Shown piece by piece: positions 8,227 to 16,206 of a stretch of DNA of 64,000 bases. Origin of the DNA: Pedobacter steynii (GTDB lineage Bacteria > Bacteroidota > Bacteroidia > Sphingobacteriales > Sphingobacteriaceae); assembly GCF_001721645.1 (NCBI RefSeq), contig NZ_CP017141.1, forward strand, positions 1,922,001 to 1,986,000, in the 5' to 3' direction. The notes beneath the pieces were generated by a model. It searched no databases. It saw only the letters and a list, made by a program, of their open reading frames with translations, and was not told where the DNA came from. The position numbers and the translations under genes were made by a program. How positions within the stretch are numbered: position 1 is the first letter of the stretch; each line of letters opens with the position of its first letter.

Positions 8227-8526
8227 TCAAACCGTCTGTTTTTCTGTAAGACGGATCGAAGACCCTGAGGGTCTTTATTGCTAAACTCTTCGTTTTCTCC
8301 TGAATTAATATTTCCTGGTATACGCGTTCACACCTCCTCCGTACTGCGGCCGGACTGAGTGCAGAATCAGTGCATAATGCCTCCATATCTGGTCCACCTT
8401 TTCCTAACAAAAACGTGGACTCACTGTGGACTCAGTGTGGACTTACTGTGGACTCAGTACGGACGTATATGCCGCTCATCCCGGACCCATGGTAAATGAA
8501 CTGTTTATTTTAATTTAAAGGAAATT
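8227..8526. other. Non-coding interval with small hairpins and a tandem repeat
   Basis: Between the two convergent genes are the hairpins CCGTCT/AGACGG (near 8229-8252) and AAGACCC-TGA-GGGTCTT (near 8259-8275), then the 11-bp tandem repeat described separately. A 73-codon minus-strand frame crosses the hairpins but has no recognisable content. Confidence 0.4.
8415..8458. repeat. Tandem repeat of an 11-bp unit
   Basis: Four consecutive 11-bp units start at 8415, 8426, 8437 and 8448: GTGGACTCACT, GTGGACTCAGT, GTGGACTTACT, GTGGACTCAGT. A degenerate fifth (ACGGAC) follows to 8464. The array is in non-coding DNA between bacilliredoxin and cdaA. Its role is unknown. Confidence 0.75.
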
Positions 8527-9327
8527 TTAGAAATCTTTATTCAGCAACTTCTCCAGTTCTCCAAAAGAAACATTCATGCGTACACGGCCCTGCTTGGCAT
8601 AGGCAATTTCTCCGGTTTCTTCAGATATGATCACTGCCACAGCATCGGTAGTTTCGGAAACACCAATACCGGCCCTGTGGCGCAGGCCAAACTGAGGAGG
8701 TAGCTTGTCGTTGTCCGTTAAGGGAAGGATACAACTGGCACTTTTGATTTTATTTTCGGCAATGACTACGGCACCATCATGTAAAGGGCTGTATTTTTGA
8801 AAGATACTTTCCAGTAATCTTTTAGAGATTTTAGAATCTATGATCTCACAACTATTGGCAAACAACTGATCATCATAAAACTTGACAAATACAATCAGTG
8901 CCCCTGTGCGCGATTTCTTCATGCTTTTACAAGCATCAATGATCGGTTTGATGCGGACCAGATTATCCCTTTCAATATTCTTACTTCCGAAGAGGTAACC
9001 CCACCAGGCCTTATTTTGCTGGAGAAATGTGTTTTTTCCGATCATCAGTAGAAAACGCCGGATTTCGGGCTGAAAAATCACAATCAGGGCGATGATTCCA
9101 ACACTCATGAATTTGTTGATAATCGTAGACAACAAGCGCATATTGAGCTGCTCTACCGCAAACCAGATAATCAGAATAATCAGCATACCCAGTAATAAAT
9201 TCACTGCCAGGGTATTTTTGATGAGGTTGTAGATGTAATAAATGAGCAGCGCAACAAAAATAATATCTGCTACATCAGTCAATGATACTTTTAGAAAATC
9301 GAAATCAAATCCTTTCATTATCGCCAA
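8527..9327 (-). CDS. cdaA: Diadenylate cyclase CdaA (c-di-AMP synthase)
   Basis: A 266-residue membrane-anchored enzyme that condenses two ATP into the second messenger c-di-AMP. Three hydrophobic segments fill about 21-37, 42-58 and 73-86. The DAC domain follows (about 115-265) with both signature motifs: D184-G185-A186 in LHDGAVVI and R216-H217-R218 in GLRHRAG. This is the CdaA arrangement rather than DisA, which lacks the membrane segments. It lies 18 bp downstream of folP on the same strand and is probably co-transcribed. Confidence 0.95.
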   Translation of the reverse strand: MAIMKGFDFDFLKVSLTDVADIIFVALLIYYIYNLIKNTLAVNLLLGMLIILIIWFAVEQLNMRLLSTIINKFMSVGIIALIVIFQPEIRRFLLMIGKNTFLQQNKAWWGYLFGSKNIERDNLVRIKPIIDACKSMKKSRTGALIVFVKFYDDQLFANSCEIIDSKISKRLLESIFQKYSPLHDGAVVIAENKIKSASCILPLTDNDKLPPQFGLRHRAGIGVSETTDAVAVIISEETGEIAYAKQGRVRMNVSFGELEKLLNKDF

Positions 9328-9345
9328 GTTAGGTATTTTTTGATA

Positions 9346-10203
9346 TTAATGTGACCTGGTTTTCTCCACTAAAGCGATGCACTCTGCTGCTGCCTTAACG
9401 TCATGAACCCTTAAGATGCCGGCTCCTTTCATCAATGCAATGGTATTGAGGACAGTGGTGCCATTCAGCGCTTCCTGCGGCCCTCCTCCCAGAAATTTAT
9501 AAATCATGGATTTCCTGGAGAACCCGGCGAGCACAGGTAGTTCGAAAAGATCAAGGTCTCCCAGCTGATTTAACAACTGGTAGTTTTCGTCGGTTGTTTT
9601 TGCAAACCCAAATCCAGGGTCCAGAATAATGTCTTTTACACCCAGCTGATGTAGTGCCTTAATCTTACCGGAGAAATAATCCACCAGATCTAAGCCGATG
9701 TCGGTATAACCTGTCTGTTGCTGCATGGTCTGCGGGGTACCGCGCATGTGCATCAGGATATAAGGAACCTGTAAATCTGCAATAGTCTGGAACATGGCCT
9801 CATCCATTCCGCCGCCGGCAATGTCGTTGATCAGGTGAGCTCCGGCTGCAATACTCTCTTTTGCAACCTTTGCACGGAAAGTATCGATGGAAAGCCAGGC
9901 TTCGGGAAATTCCTTACTGAGCAGCTCCACAATAGGGATGATGCGGTTCAGTTCTTCATCAGTACTCACTTCTGCTGCTCCCGGGCGTGAAGAATAGGCA
10001 CCGATATCAATAAACTTAGCTCCCTCATTTAGAAAAGTTTCCGTTCTTTTTAAAGCATCATCTGCAGTTCCGGCTCTGCTGTTGCTGTAAAAAGAATCGG
10101 GAGTAAGGTTCAGGATTGCCATCAAGGCCGGCCGACTCAAATCTGCCAGCTTACCTTTTAGGTTTAGTGTGGTCTTTCGGTTTAAAAATGTATCTTTAGC
10201 CAT
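9346..10203 (-). CDS. folP: Dihydropteroate synthase
   Basis: Joins p-aminobenzoate to 6-hydroxymethyl-dihydropterin diphosphate in folate synthesis. The TIM-barrel signatures are clear: LNLTPDSFY and the IDIGAYSSRPGA loop near the N-terminus, then the GFGFAKT and GFSRKS motifs. I start at the ATG at 10203 (MAKDTFL). The longer frame begins with a TTG at 10215 that lies inside a TATTTTTG -7 element and would be upstream of the transcript start. cdaA follows on the same strand. Confidence 0.95.
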   Translation of the reverse strand: MAKDTFLNRKTTLNLKGKLADLSRPALMAILNLTPDSFYSNSRAGTADDALKRTETFLNEGAKFIDIGAYSSRPGAAEVSTDEELNRIIPIVELLSKEFPEAWLSIDTFRAKVAKESIAAGAHLINDIAGGGMDEAMFQTIADLQVPYILMHMRGTPQTMQQQTGYTDIGLDLVDYFSGKIKALHQLGVKDIILDPGFGFAKTTDENYQLLNQLGDLDLFELPVLAGFSRKSMIYKFLGGGPQEALNGTTVLNTIALMKGAGILRVHDVKAAAECIALVEKTRSH

Positions 10204-10212
10204 CGTATAATA

Positions 10213-10220
10213 CAAAAATA
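10213..10220 (-). promoter_or_regulatory. -7 promoter element of folP-cdaA
   Basis: On the minus strand this is TATTTTTG, matching TAnnTTTG. Expected transcript start is near 10209, six bases before the ATG at 10203. No good TTTG at -33 is visible. Confidence 0.5.
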
Positions 10221-10259
10221 CGGTATTTAAATAGCTTTAAACTAAATATTTTAATTGTT

Positions 10260-10802
10260 TTGGCAACAAACACATCTCAAGAATTCGATTCGGTAATAGC
10301 GATTTGTAAATCGCTTTTTTTAAAGAAAACAAAGGACTATGGAACAGCCTGGAGAATACTCAGGCCATCCTCTATCACGGATCAGATTTTCATTAAGGCG
10401 CAACGCATCCGTACGCTGGAAGAAAAGAAAGTTTCAAAAGTAGGAGAGGACATCAGCTCTGAATATATTGGCATCATCAACTACTGTGTCATTGGGATGC
10501 TGCAGCTGGAACTGAGTGCAGATGATCCCTATGAAATGAAAGTGGACAGGGTGGAAGCGCTCTTTGATGAAAAAGTGAAACTTACCAAAGACCTGATGTT
10601 CGCTAAAAACCATGATTATGGAGAAGCATGGAGAGAAATGCGTACCAGCTCATTAACCGACCTGATCCTGATGAAAATCATGAGGGTTAAACAGATTGAA
10701 GATAATTTAGGAAAAACACTGGCTTCTGAGGGGATAGATGCCAACTATCAGGATATGCTCAATTATGCTGTCTTTGCATTGATTAAACTGGATGTGAAAT
10801 AA
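10260..10802 (+). CDS. DUF1599 protein (nucleotide modification associated domain), two tandem copies
   Basis: A 180-residue cytosolic protein made of two similar halves. Residues about 10-80 and 100-180 each carry an aligned block: KDYGTAWRILRPSSITDQI then NYCVIGMLQLE in the first, HDYGEAWREMRTSSLTDLI then NYAVFALIKLD in the second. This fits PF07659, a family of unknown role linked by its name to nucleotide modification. The start is a TTG; no in-frame ATG occurs before the first conserved block. The stop overlaps the next ATG by one base (TAATG), so the two genes are coupled. Confidence 0.85.
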   Translation: MATNTSQEFDSVIAICKSLFLKKTKDYGTAWRILRPSSITDQIFIKAQRIRTLEEKKVSKVGEDISSEYIGIINYCVIGMLQLELSADDPYEMKVDRVEALFDEKVKLTKDLMFAKNHDYGEAWREMRTSSLTDLILMKIMRVKQIEDNLGKTLASEGIDANYQDMLNYAVFALIKLDVK

Positions 10803-11992
10803 TGAAGAAAATCGCCCTTAATTTTGCCAGAATATTTGTTGGAGTCCTGTTTATATTCTCAGGACTGATTAAAGCGAATGACCCGCTTGGCTTTGGATAT
10901 AAGTTACAGGAATATTTCGATGAGTTTCACCATATCTTTTTAAAATTTGTTGGTGGAACCGCAGATGGAAGCTTTTTTTTAAGTGAAATGGCTACTGGCA
11001 TTGCGATCATACTATGTGTGCTCGAAGTGGTATTGGGTGCTTTGTTGCTTTTTGGTTTCTGGAGTAAAAAAGTGACCTGGGGGCTTTTAGGAACGATTTT
11101 ATTTTTCACCTTCCTGACCTTTGTTTCCGCATTCTTCAAAATAGTGACTTCTTGCGGATGTTTCGGAGATGCCATTCCTTTAACACCATGGGAGTCTTTC
11201 TCTAAAGATGTGGTTTTACTGGTACTGATTGTTTACCTGTTTATTCATAGGGAACTAATTAAACCGGTTACAGATCAACCCGGCTTACAAAAGGGACTTT
11301 CTGCAGGAGTACTGGTATTGTCTCTGTTATTCAGCATCTATACCTATAGCCGTTTGCCGGTCCTGGACTTTCTGCCTTACAAAGTAGGGGCAAATATTCC
11401 GGAGCTGATGCGGATCCCACTGGGAGCACAGCCGGATGAGTTTCAGATCATGTACAACCTGACAAACAAGAAAACAAAGGAGAAAAAGGTGATGAGCGAT
11501 AAGGATTACCTGAAAACGGAAATCTGGAAAGACGAGAACTGGGAGATCGTTGGTACCCCGGAAAAAAAACTGCTTAAAAAGGGGTATGAGCCTAAAATTA
11601 AAGACCTGAATATCACAGATGGTTCCGGTACGGATTATACGAAAGAACTGATAGAAAACCCTTATTATAACCTGATTATTGTGGCGTATAACCTGAAGGA
11701 TACGAATGAAGAGGAGATGGCTTCTTTAAATGCACTATCTCTGAATGCGGCAGAACAGTTTAACATCAGAACGGTACTGCTGACTTCTAATTCGGCGCAG
11801 GATGCTGAAGCATTCAGTAAAAAAATGAAGCTGTTTACAGAGATCTTTTATGCTGATGCGGTTCCTTTGAAGAGTATGGTAAGAGCCAATCCAGGTGTGC
11901 TTTTATTAAAGAATGGAGTGATTGTTAATAAATGGCACTATAATACGATGCCTTCTTTTGAGGAGCTCTCTGAAAAATATTTCACTAAATAA
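10802..11992 (+). CDS. BT_3928-family membrane protein (DoxX/MauE-like with thioredoxin-like tail)
   Basis: A 396-residue protein. The N-terminal half has a DoxX-like start (ARIFVGVLFIFSGLIKANDP), four to five membrane segments and a CGCFGDAIPLTPWE motif like that of MauE/DoxX redox-associated proteins. The C-terminal part (about 240-396) is soluble and looks thioredoxin-like without a CxxC pair. Such proteins are thought to handle disulfide or quinone-linked redox chemistry, but function here is not established. It is translationally coupled to the DUF1599 gene and 3 bp from the ABC permease. Confidence 0.8.
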   Translation: MKKIALNFARIFVGVLFIFSGLIKANDPLGFGYKLQEYFDEFHHIFLKFVGGTADGSFFLSEMATGIAIILCVLEVVLGALLLFGFWSKKVTWGLLGTILFFTFLTFVSAFFKIVTSCGCFGDAIPLTPWESFSKDVVLLVLIVYLFIHRELIKPVTDQPGLQKGLSAGVLVLSLLFSIYTYSRLPVLDFLPYKVGANIPELMRIPLGAQPDEFQIMYNLTNKKTKEKKVMSDKDYLKTEIWKDENWEIVGTPEKKLLKKGYEPKIKDLNITDGSGTDYTKELIENPYYNLIIVAYNLKDTNEEEMASLNALSLNAAEQFNIRTVLLTSNSAQDAEAFSKKMKLFTEIFYADAVPLKSMVRANPGVLLLKNGVIVNKWHYNTMPSFEELSEKYFTK

Positions 11993-11995
11993 CCT

Positions 11996-13051
11996 ATGTT
12001 CCAATACGCCATCAAGAAGTTTTTATACGGACTGGCCGTAATGGCCGGGGTGGTAAGTGTGGTGTTCGTCCTGTTTAACATTTTGCCGGGAGATCCGGCA
12101 AGGATGACCATGGGACAACGTTCTGATGTGCAGTCGCTGGAAGCAGTACGTAAAGAATTTGGTCTGGATAAATCCAGGCCTGTTCAGTTTTTCTTATACC
12201 TGAATGACCTTTCTCCCTTCAGTATTCATCCTGATGAAGAGGGAAACCGGAAAAAATACCATTATGTCAGATTGATCGGAATAGGGAAAGAGGTGATTGT
12301 CCTGAAATGGCCGTATTTGCGCAGGTCTTATCAGACAAAGAGAGAGGTGACTTCAATTTTGAGAGAAACGGTTCCTAATACCTTTATTCTGGCCTTAACG
12401 GCAATGATCTTTGCCACGATCATAGGTGTATTTCTGGGTGTGCTGTCTGCGGTCCACAAGGATACCTGGATTGATAAAGCCGCAAACTCCTTTGCTATTC
12501 TCGGAATTTCTGCCCCTTCTTTTTTTGTTGGTATCATTATCGCCTGGTTATTTGGTTTTGTTTTAAGTGATTATACAGGGTTGAATATGTCGGGCAGCTT
12601 ATATAGCTATGATCCCTTTAAAGGGGAGATCATGACCTGGAAAAACCTTTGGTTACCCATGCTTACACTGGGTTTAAGGCCATTGGCTATTATCGTTCAG
12701 TTAACCAGGAGTGCAATGCTGGACGTGCTGGCACAGGACTATATCCGTACGGCCAGGGCAAAAGGACTTGGGCGGAATGCAATTATCTATAAACATGCAC
12801 TTAAAAATGCTTTAAACCCGGTAATCACTGCGATTTCAGGTTGGTTTGCCTCATTGTTGGCAGGATCTTTCTTTGTAGAATACATATTTGGCTATAACGG
12901 GCTAGGCAGAACTACGGTAACCGCGCTGGAAATGTCAGATTTTCCGGTCGTAATGGGTTCAATTCTTTTTATTGCATTTATATTTGTGCTGATCAACATA
13001 TTGGTCGATGTATTATATGCCTTTGTTGATCCAAGGGTAAAACTCGCTTAA
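11996..13051 (+). CDS. ABC transporter permease, DppB/OppB type, without partner genes
   Basis: A 351-residue inner-membrane permease. The N-terminus (LFNILPGDPARMTMG, then EFGLDKSRPVQF) and the EAA-loop region (YIRTARAKGLGRNAIIYKHALKNALNPV) are typical of dipeptide/oligopeptide permeases. Six membrane segments are visible. An insertion of about 60 residues after the first segment (HPDEEGNRKKYHYVRL region) is longer than in enterobacterial DppB. No ATPase, second permease or binding protein adjoins it, so it must work with subunits encoded elsewhere. It sits in a run with DUF1599, BT_3928-like and aroK genes. Confidence 0.88.
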   Translation: MFQYAIKKFLYGLAVMAGVVSVVFVLFNILPGDPARMTMGQRSDVQSLEAVRKEFGLDKSRPVQFFLYLNDLSPFSIHPDEEGNRKKYHYVRLIGIGKEVIVLKWPYLRRSYQTKREVTSILRETVPNTFILALTAMIFATIIGVFLGVLSAVHKDTWIDKAANSFAILGISAPSFFVGIIIAWLFGFVLSDYTGLNMSGSLYSYDPFKGEIMTWKNLWLPMLTLGLRPLAIIVQLTRSAMLDVLAQDYIRTARAKGLGRNAIIYKHALKNALNPVITAISGWFASLLAGSFFVEYIFGYNGLGRTTVTALEMSDFPVVMGSILFIAFIFVLINILVDVLYAFVDPRVKLA

Positions 13052-13054
13052 AAA

Positions 13055-13561
13055 ATGAAGATATTTCTGATTGGATTTATGGGCTGCGGTAAAAGCACTT
13101 TGGGAAGAAAGCTGGCTACCAAACTGGGATATGATTTTATTGATCTCGATCATCAGATCGAAAAGCAGATCGGGATGTCCATAGGAGCCTATTTTGCAGC
13201 CAATGGAGAAGAAGCCTTCAGAGCGTTTGAACGTAAAACCCTGCAGGAGCTTGATTATCCGTCCAATTGTGTGGTGGCAACAGGTGGAGGCGCCCCATGT
13301 TACTTTGACAATATGGAATGGATCAATAACAACGGTGTTTCGGTGTATATTGAAATGTCGCCAGCGGCATTAGCCCGACGTCTGGAAAACGGAAAAGAGA
13401 AACGCCCACTGTTAAAAGACATGAATCAGGAAGAAATGATCAGCTTTATTGAGAAAAAGCTAGAGGAACGGGATCCTTTCTATCTTCAGGCAAGCTTGAA
13501 GGTGAGTGGAATTAACCTCAGTCCTGATGACCTCAGGGCCTTGCTGCTTGCCCGCGTTTAG
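13055..13561 (+). CDS. aroK: Shikimate kinase
   Basis: A 168-residue P-loop kinase that phosphorylates shikimate at O3 in aromatic amino acid synthesis. The Walker A motif is GFMGCGKST (7-15, K13). The shikimate-binding DLD (30-32) and GGGAP (about 78-82) follow, then the lid region with RPLL. Length is typical. It is 3 bp behind the ABC permease, and its end overlaps the convergent thioesterase stop by 4 bp. Confidence 0.96.
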   Translation: MKIFLIGFMGCGKSTLGRKLATKLGYDFIDLDHQIEKQIGMSIGAYFAANGEEAFRAFERKTLQELDYPSNCVVATGGGAPCYFDNMEWINNNGVSVYIEMSPAALARRLENGKEKRPLLKDMNQEEMISFIEKKLEERDPFYLQASLKVSGINLSPDDLRALLLARV

Positions 13562-13956
13562 TTGTCCTCGTTCTCAAACTGCTCCTCAATATATTTGATA
13601 TGTGTTTTGCCATGTGGGGCTGGATTACCATCCTCATCCACGTTCACAAATACCATTTTATCAATGGTCAGAATGCTTTTTCTGGTGATCTTATTTCTCA
13701 CTTCACAGCGCATGGTCAATGAGGTATTTCCGAAATCTGTTGCCGTAATCCCCATTTCAATAATATCACCCTGTTTTGCAGAACTTACAAAGTTAATCTC
13801 GGAAATGTACTTGGTAACCACCCTTGGATTGCCCAATTGGACAATGGCGTAAATGGCGGCTTCCTCGTCTATCCATCTGAGCAGGCTCCCGCCAAATAAA
13901 CTCCCGTTTGGGTTTAAATCTTCTGGTTTTACCCACTTTCTGGTGTGAAAATTCAT
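13558..13956 (-). CDS. Acyl-CoA thioesterase (YciA/BFIT-like HotDog)
   Basis: A single HotDog-domain protein of about 132 residues. The block NPNGSLFGGSLLRWIDEEAAI is the acyl-CoA hydrolase signature, with the catalytic Asp/Glu in WIDEEA. It probably hydrolyses acyl-CoA thioesters in the cytosol. I start at ATG 13956 (MNFHTRKW) because the longer frame opens with a TTG at 13974 inside a TATTTTTG promoter element. The gene converges on aroK with a 4-bp overlap. Confidence 0.9.
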   Translation of the reverse strand: MNFHTRKWVKPEDLNPNGSLFGGSLLRWIDEEAAIYAIVQLGNPRVVTKYISEINFVSSAKQGDIIEMGITATDFGNTSLTMRCEVRNKITRKSILTIDKMVFVNVDEDGNPAPHGKTHIKYIEEQFENEDN

Positions 13957-13971
13957 ATAACTGGTTTTGCG

Positions 13972-13979
13972 CAAAAATA
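13972..13979 (-). promoter_or_regulatory. -7 promoter element of the thioesterase gene
   Basis: TATTTTTG on the minus strand matches TAnnTTTG and lies 15 bases before the ATG at 13956. Predicted start of transcription is near 13968. Confidence 0.5.
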
Positions 13980-14035
13980 CGCGTTTGGCACCTATAGAAT
14001 CTCACAGGGGCGTAATAATGGAAAATGCTGTTGGA

Positions 14036-14485
14036 CTATCGTCTTGGCTTTTTCTTCATCTGATGGTCTACTGAAAATGGCCCTGATCCAATTACCCAGA
14101 ACAATACCAGTAATAACAATACAATCAGAGATAACCATAATTCCGAGTTGAGCATTGAAAATCCCCGGGATAGGTTAACAAAAAATACAGCGCATAAAAG
14201 GATAGGGATCTGTATCACTACCGCAAATCTGGTGAGCAGACCTATGGTGATCAGAATTCCACCTACAAGATGTACAAAGCCAACAATATGTACTGCCAGA
14301 CTGGCCATCATTCCGGAAAAACCAAATACATTGTTTTGTAGCAACAGGTCCTGAAGAACAGCTGTATTGCTGACAATTGCAATTCCTTTGAAGAAAATAA
14401 GTAAGCCCAGGGCAATGCGGATTACATCCAGCCATTTGGCATGATGTACATCACCCCAGTGTTCAATTCTCTGAATAACAGTCAT
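14036..14485 (-). CDS. DoxX-family membrane protein
   Basis: A 149-residue integral membrane protein with four hydrophobic helices (about 22-40, 55-80, 83-100, 112-132). The RIALGLLIFFKGIAI opening and the HLVGGILITIGLLTRFA block are DoxX hallmarks. DoxX relatives are linked to redox and thiosulfate-quinone metabolism, but this subgroup has no known role. It is divergent from a TetR gene 264 bp away, which may control it. Confidence 0.85.
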   Translation of the reverse strand: MTVIQRIEHWGDVHHAKWLDVIRIALGLLIFFKGIAIVSNTAVLQDLLLQNNVFGFSGMMASLAVHIVGFVHLVGGILITIGLLTRFAVVIQIPILLCAVFFVNLSRGFSMLNSELWLSLIVLLLLVLFWVIGSGPFSVDHQMKKKPRR

Positions 14486-14716
14486 GATAAACCTCCTTTT
14501 TAAAAATGCTTATTGAAGTTAATCAGAAAAAATGAGATAATCAATAGTTTGTACGGTAACTCTAAAGTATTGCGGTATAATGTTTCTTTAACTGTGTTTG
14601 TCGTGAAATTATCAGTTAAACTCTTCTGCTGAAGTCTCTAAATAAATGTGATGAGGTTCGTTTATTTTCGTATGAAAAATAATTTATTTTCCTAAATTCC
14701 TCAAAAAACATCGGTT

Positions 14717-14729
14717 TCGTTTGAAACGA
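14717..14729. promoter_or_regulatory. Palindrome upstream of tetR, candidate operator
   Basis: TCGTTT-G-AAACGA is a perfect 6-bp inverted repeat about 20 bases before the TetR start codon, in the interval shared with doxX. It is flanked by two ATCGG repeats (14710-14714, 14729-14733). TetR proteins usually bind such sites in their own promoter. Confidence 0.4.
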
Positions 14730-14749
14730 TCGGATCCCCCCTTGTTGAT

Positions 14750-15436
14750 ATGGCTGAAAAAGTAGTTCAAAAAATAACGAAGAACCGTCTGCTGACGGAA
14801 CGTAAACTCATTGATGCGGTTGGATCGATCATCAGGCAAAAAGGTTATACCGGCCTGGGGGTAAATGCCATTGCCAAAGAAGCGAAGGTCAATAAGAAGC
14901 TCATCTACCGGTATTTTAATAATGTAGAACAGCTGATCGAAACTTATGTGATTGAAAAGGACTATTGGCTTTCATTTAACAATAAGATCATCGATGAAAT
15001 AGACCTTAAGAACAAAAAGAGCAGTCTGATTGAGAATTATGTATCCATCCTGGAAAAACAATTTGAATTCTTTTGGAATGAAGATGAAATGCAAAAAATC
15101 ATTTTATGGGAGATTTCAGAACGGACGAGCCTGCTGGATAGCGTTTCTATGGTCCGTGAAGAATACGGAAATGCACTTCTGGCCTTATCTGATCCTTATT
15201 TTAAAAACTCGGCAGTGAGCATAAGGGGAGTTTCCGCTCTACTGGTTTGCGGGATTTATTACCTGGTGCTTCATGCTAAAAAAAATGATAGTACCATCTG
15301 TGGCCTGGACATCAACACGGAAGAGGGCAGAGCAGAAATTACGAAATCCCTCCGCCATATTATCGAATGGGCTTTTCAGGCCGGAAAAACTAAGATCAAG
15401 ACTAACCGAACTGATCTACCTGATGCTGTAGAATAG
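14750..15436 (+). CDS. TetR/AcrR-family transcriptional regulator
   Basis: A 228-residue repressor-type regulator. The N-terminal DNA-binding helix-turn-helix (about 17-62) reads GYTGLGVNAIAKEAK then KKLIYRYF, the TetR pattern. The C-terminal ligand-binding part is mostly helical and not assignable to a known ligand. Its 3' end overlaps the convergent truA gene by 35 bp. The divergent DoxX gene is the most likely target, along with its own promoter. Confidence 0.9.
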   Translation: MAEKVVQKITKNRLLTERKLIDAVGSIIRQKGYTGLGVNAIAKEAKVNKKLIYRYFNNVEQLIETYVIEKDYWLSFNNKIIDEIDLKNKKSSLIENYVSILEKQFEFFWNEDEMQKIILWEISERTSLLDSVSMVREEYGNALLALSDPYFKNSAVSIRGVSALLVCGIYYLVLHAKKNDSTICGLDINTEEGRAEITKSLRHIIEWAFQAGKTKIKTNRTDLPDAVE

Positions 15437-16202
15437 CCGAAAATTCCGTTCTTGGGGGAAGGTTCAGGTAGGGATAGGTTACCTTTGACAGGTATAATCC
15501 CTGCGGATGGGCAGGAGTGATCAGTGTTGGGGTCCTTTTAGTAATCAGGTAATCCTCAAATTCATCTACGCTTAAGTCGCCCTTTCCAATTTTTAACAAT
15601 TGTCCCATAATGATCCGGATCATTTTGCTGAGAAACCGGTTGGAAGAAATCTGGAAGCGCAGACGATCTCCGCTGGCATCCACAGTTAGCCCGGCCGACA
15701 TGACGTTACAAATGGTATGCTCATACTTATCCGGACTGGTACAAAAGGGACGGTAGTCTTTGTATTGAGGCAATAAGGCTGCTGCCTGTTTCATTTTATC
15801 AACATGCAGGTCTTTCAATAAATAGAAGGAACTGAGGCCACTCAGGAAAGGGCTTTTATAGGTATGGATAAAGTAGTCATAGCAGCGCTGTACAGCGTCA
15901 AACCGGGCATGTTGCATACCGGACATAGGAATGATGTCAAAGATGGCAATACTGGCTGGTAAGAGCTTATTCAGCCTGAAAATAAGATCGAAATCCCAGG
16001 GCTGTTCAATGTCCATATGAAAAAAGAACTGACTGGCATGGACATGGGCATCTGTTCTTCCGCAGCCGTTGATAAAAACCGGCGTCTTCAGAATCTGAGT
16101 CAATGCCTGTTCCAGTACCCCCTGAATATTTAATATCCCGGGTTGTTTTTGCCAACCATTAAAATGAAGGCCATGATAGCCGATATGTACGAAATACCTC
16201 AA
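15402..16202 (-). CDS. truA: tRNA pseudouridine(38-40) synthase TruA
   Basis: A 266-residue enzyme that isomerises uridines 38-40 in the anticodon stem-loop. The catalytic Asp is D51 in CGRTDAHVHA. YHGLHFNGWQKQ at the N-terminus and the FLSKMIRIIMGQLL segment in the second half are family signatures. It begins 4 bp after the GH20 gene on the same strand, likely in one transcript with dacB and GH20. The 3' end overlaps tetR by 35 bp. Confidence 0.95.
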   Translation of the reverse strand: MRYFVHIGYHGLHFNGWQKQPGILNIQGVLEQALTQILKTPVFINGCGRTDAHVHASQFFFHMDIEQPWDFDLIFRLNKLLPASIAIFDIIPMSGMQHARFDAVQRCYDYFIHTYKSPFLSGLSSFYLLKDLHVDKMKQAAALLPQYKDYRPFCTSPDKYEHTICNVMSAGLTVDASGDRLRFQISSNRFLSKMIRIIMGQLLKIGKGDLSVDEFEDYLITKRTPTLITPAHPQGLYLSKVTYPYLNLPPRTEFSAILQHQVDQFG

Positions 16203-16206
16203 TGTT

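Noticed and set aside
8189..8410. 73-codon minus-strand frame between bacilliredoxin and cdaA
   Set aside because: It runs through the bacilliredoxin terminator and two further hairpins, has a stop just upstream of the tandem repeat, and shows no recognisable motif.
8415..8464. CRISPR array
   Set aside because: Units are 11 bp with no spacers and no cas genes are present.
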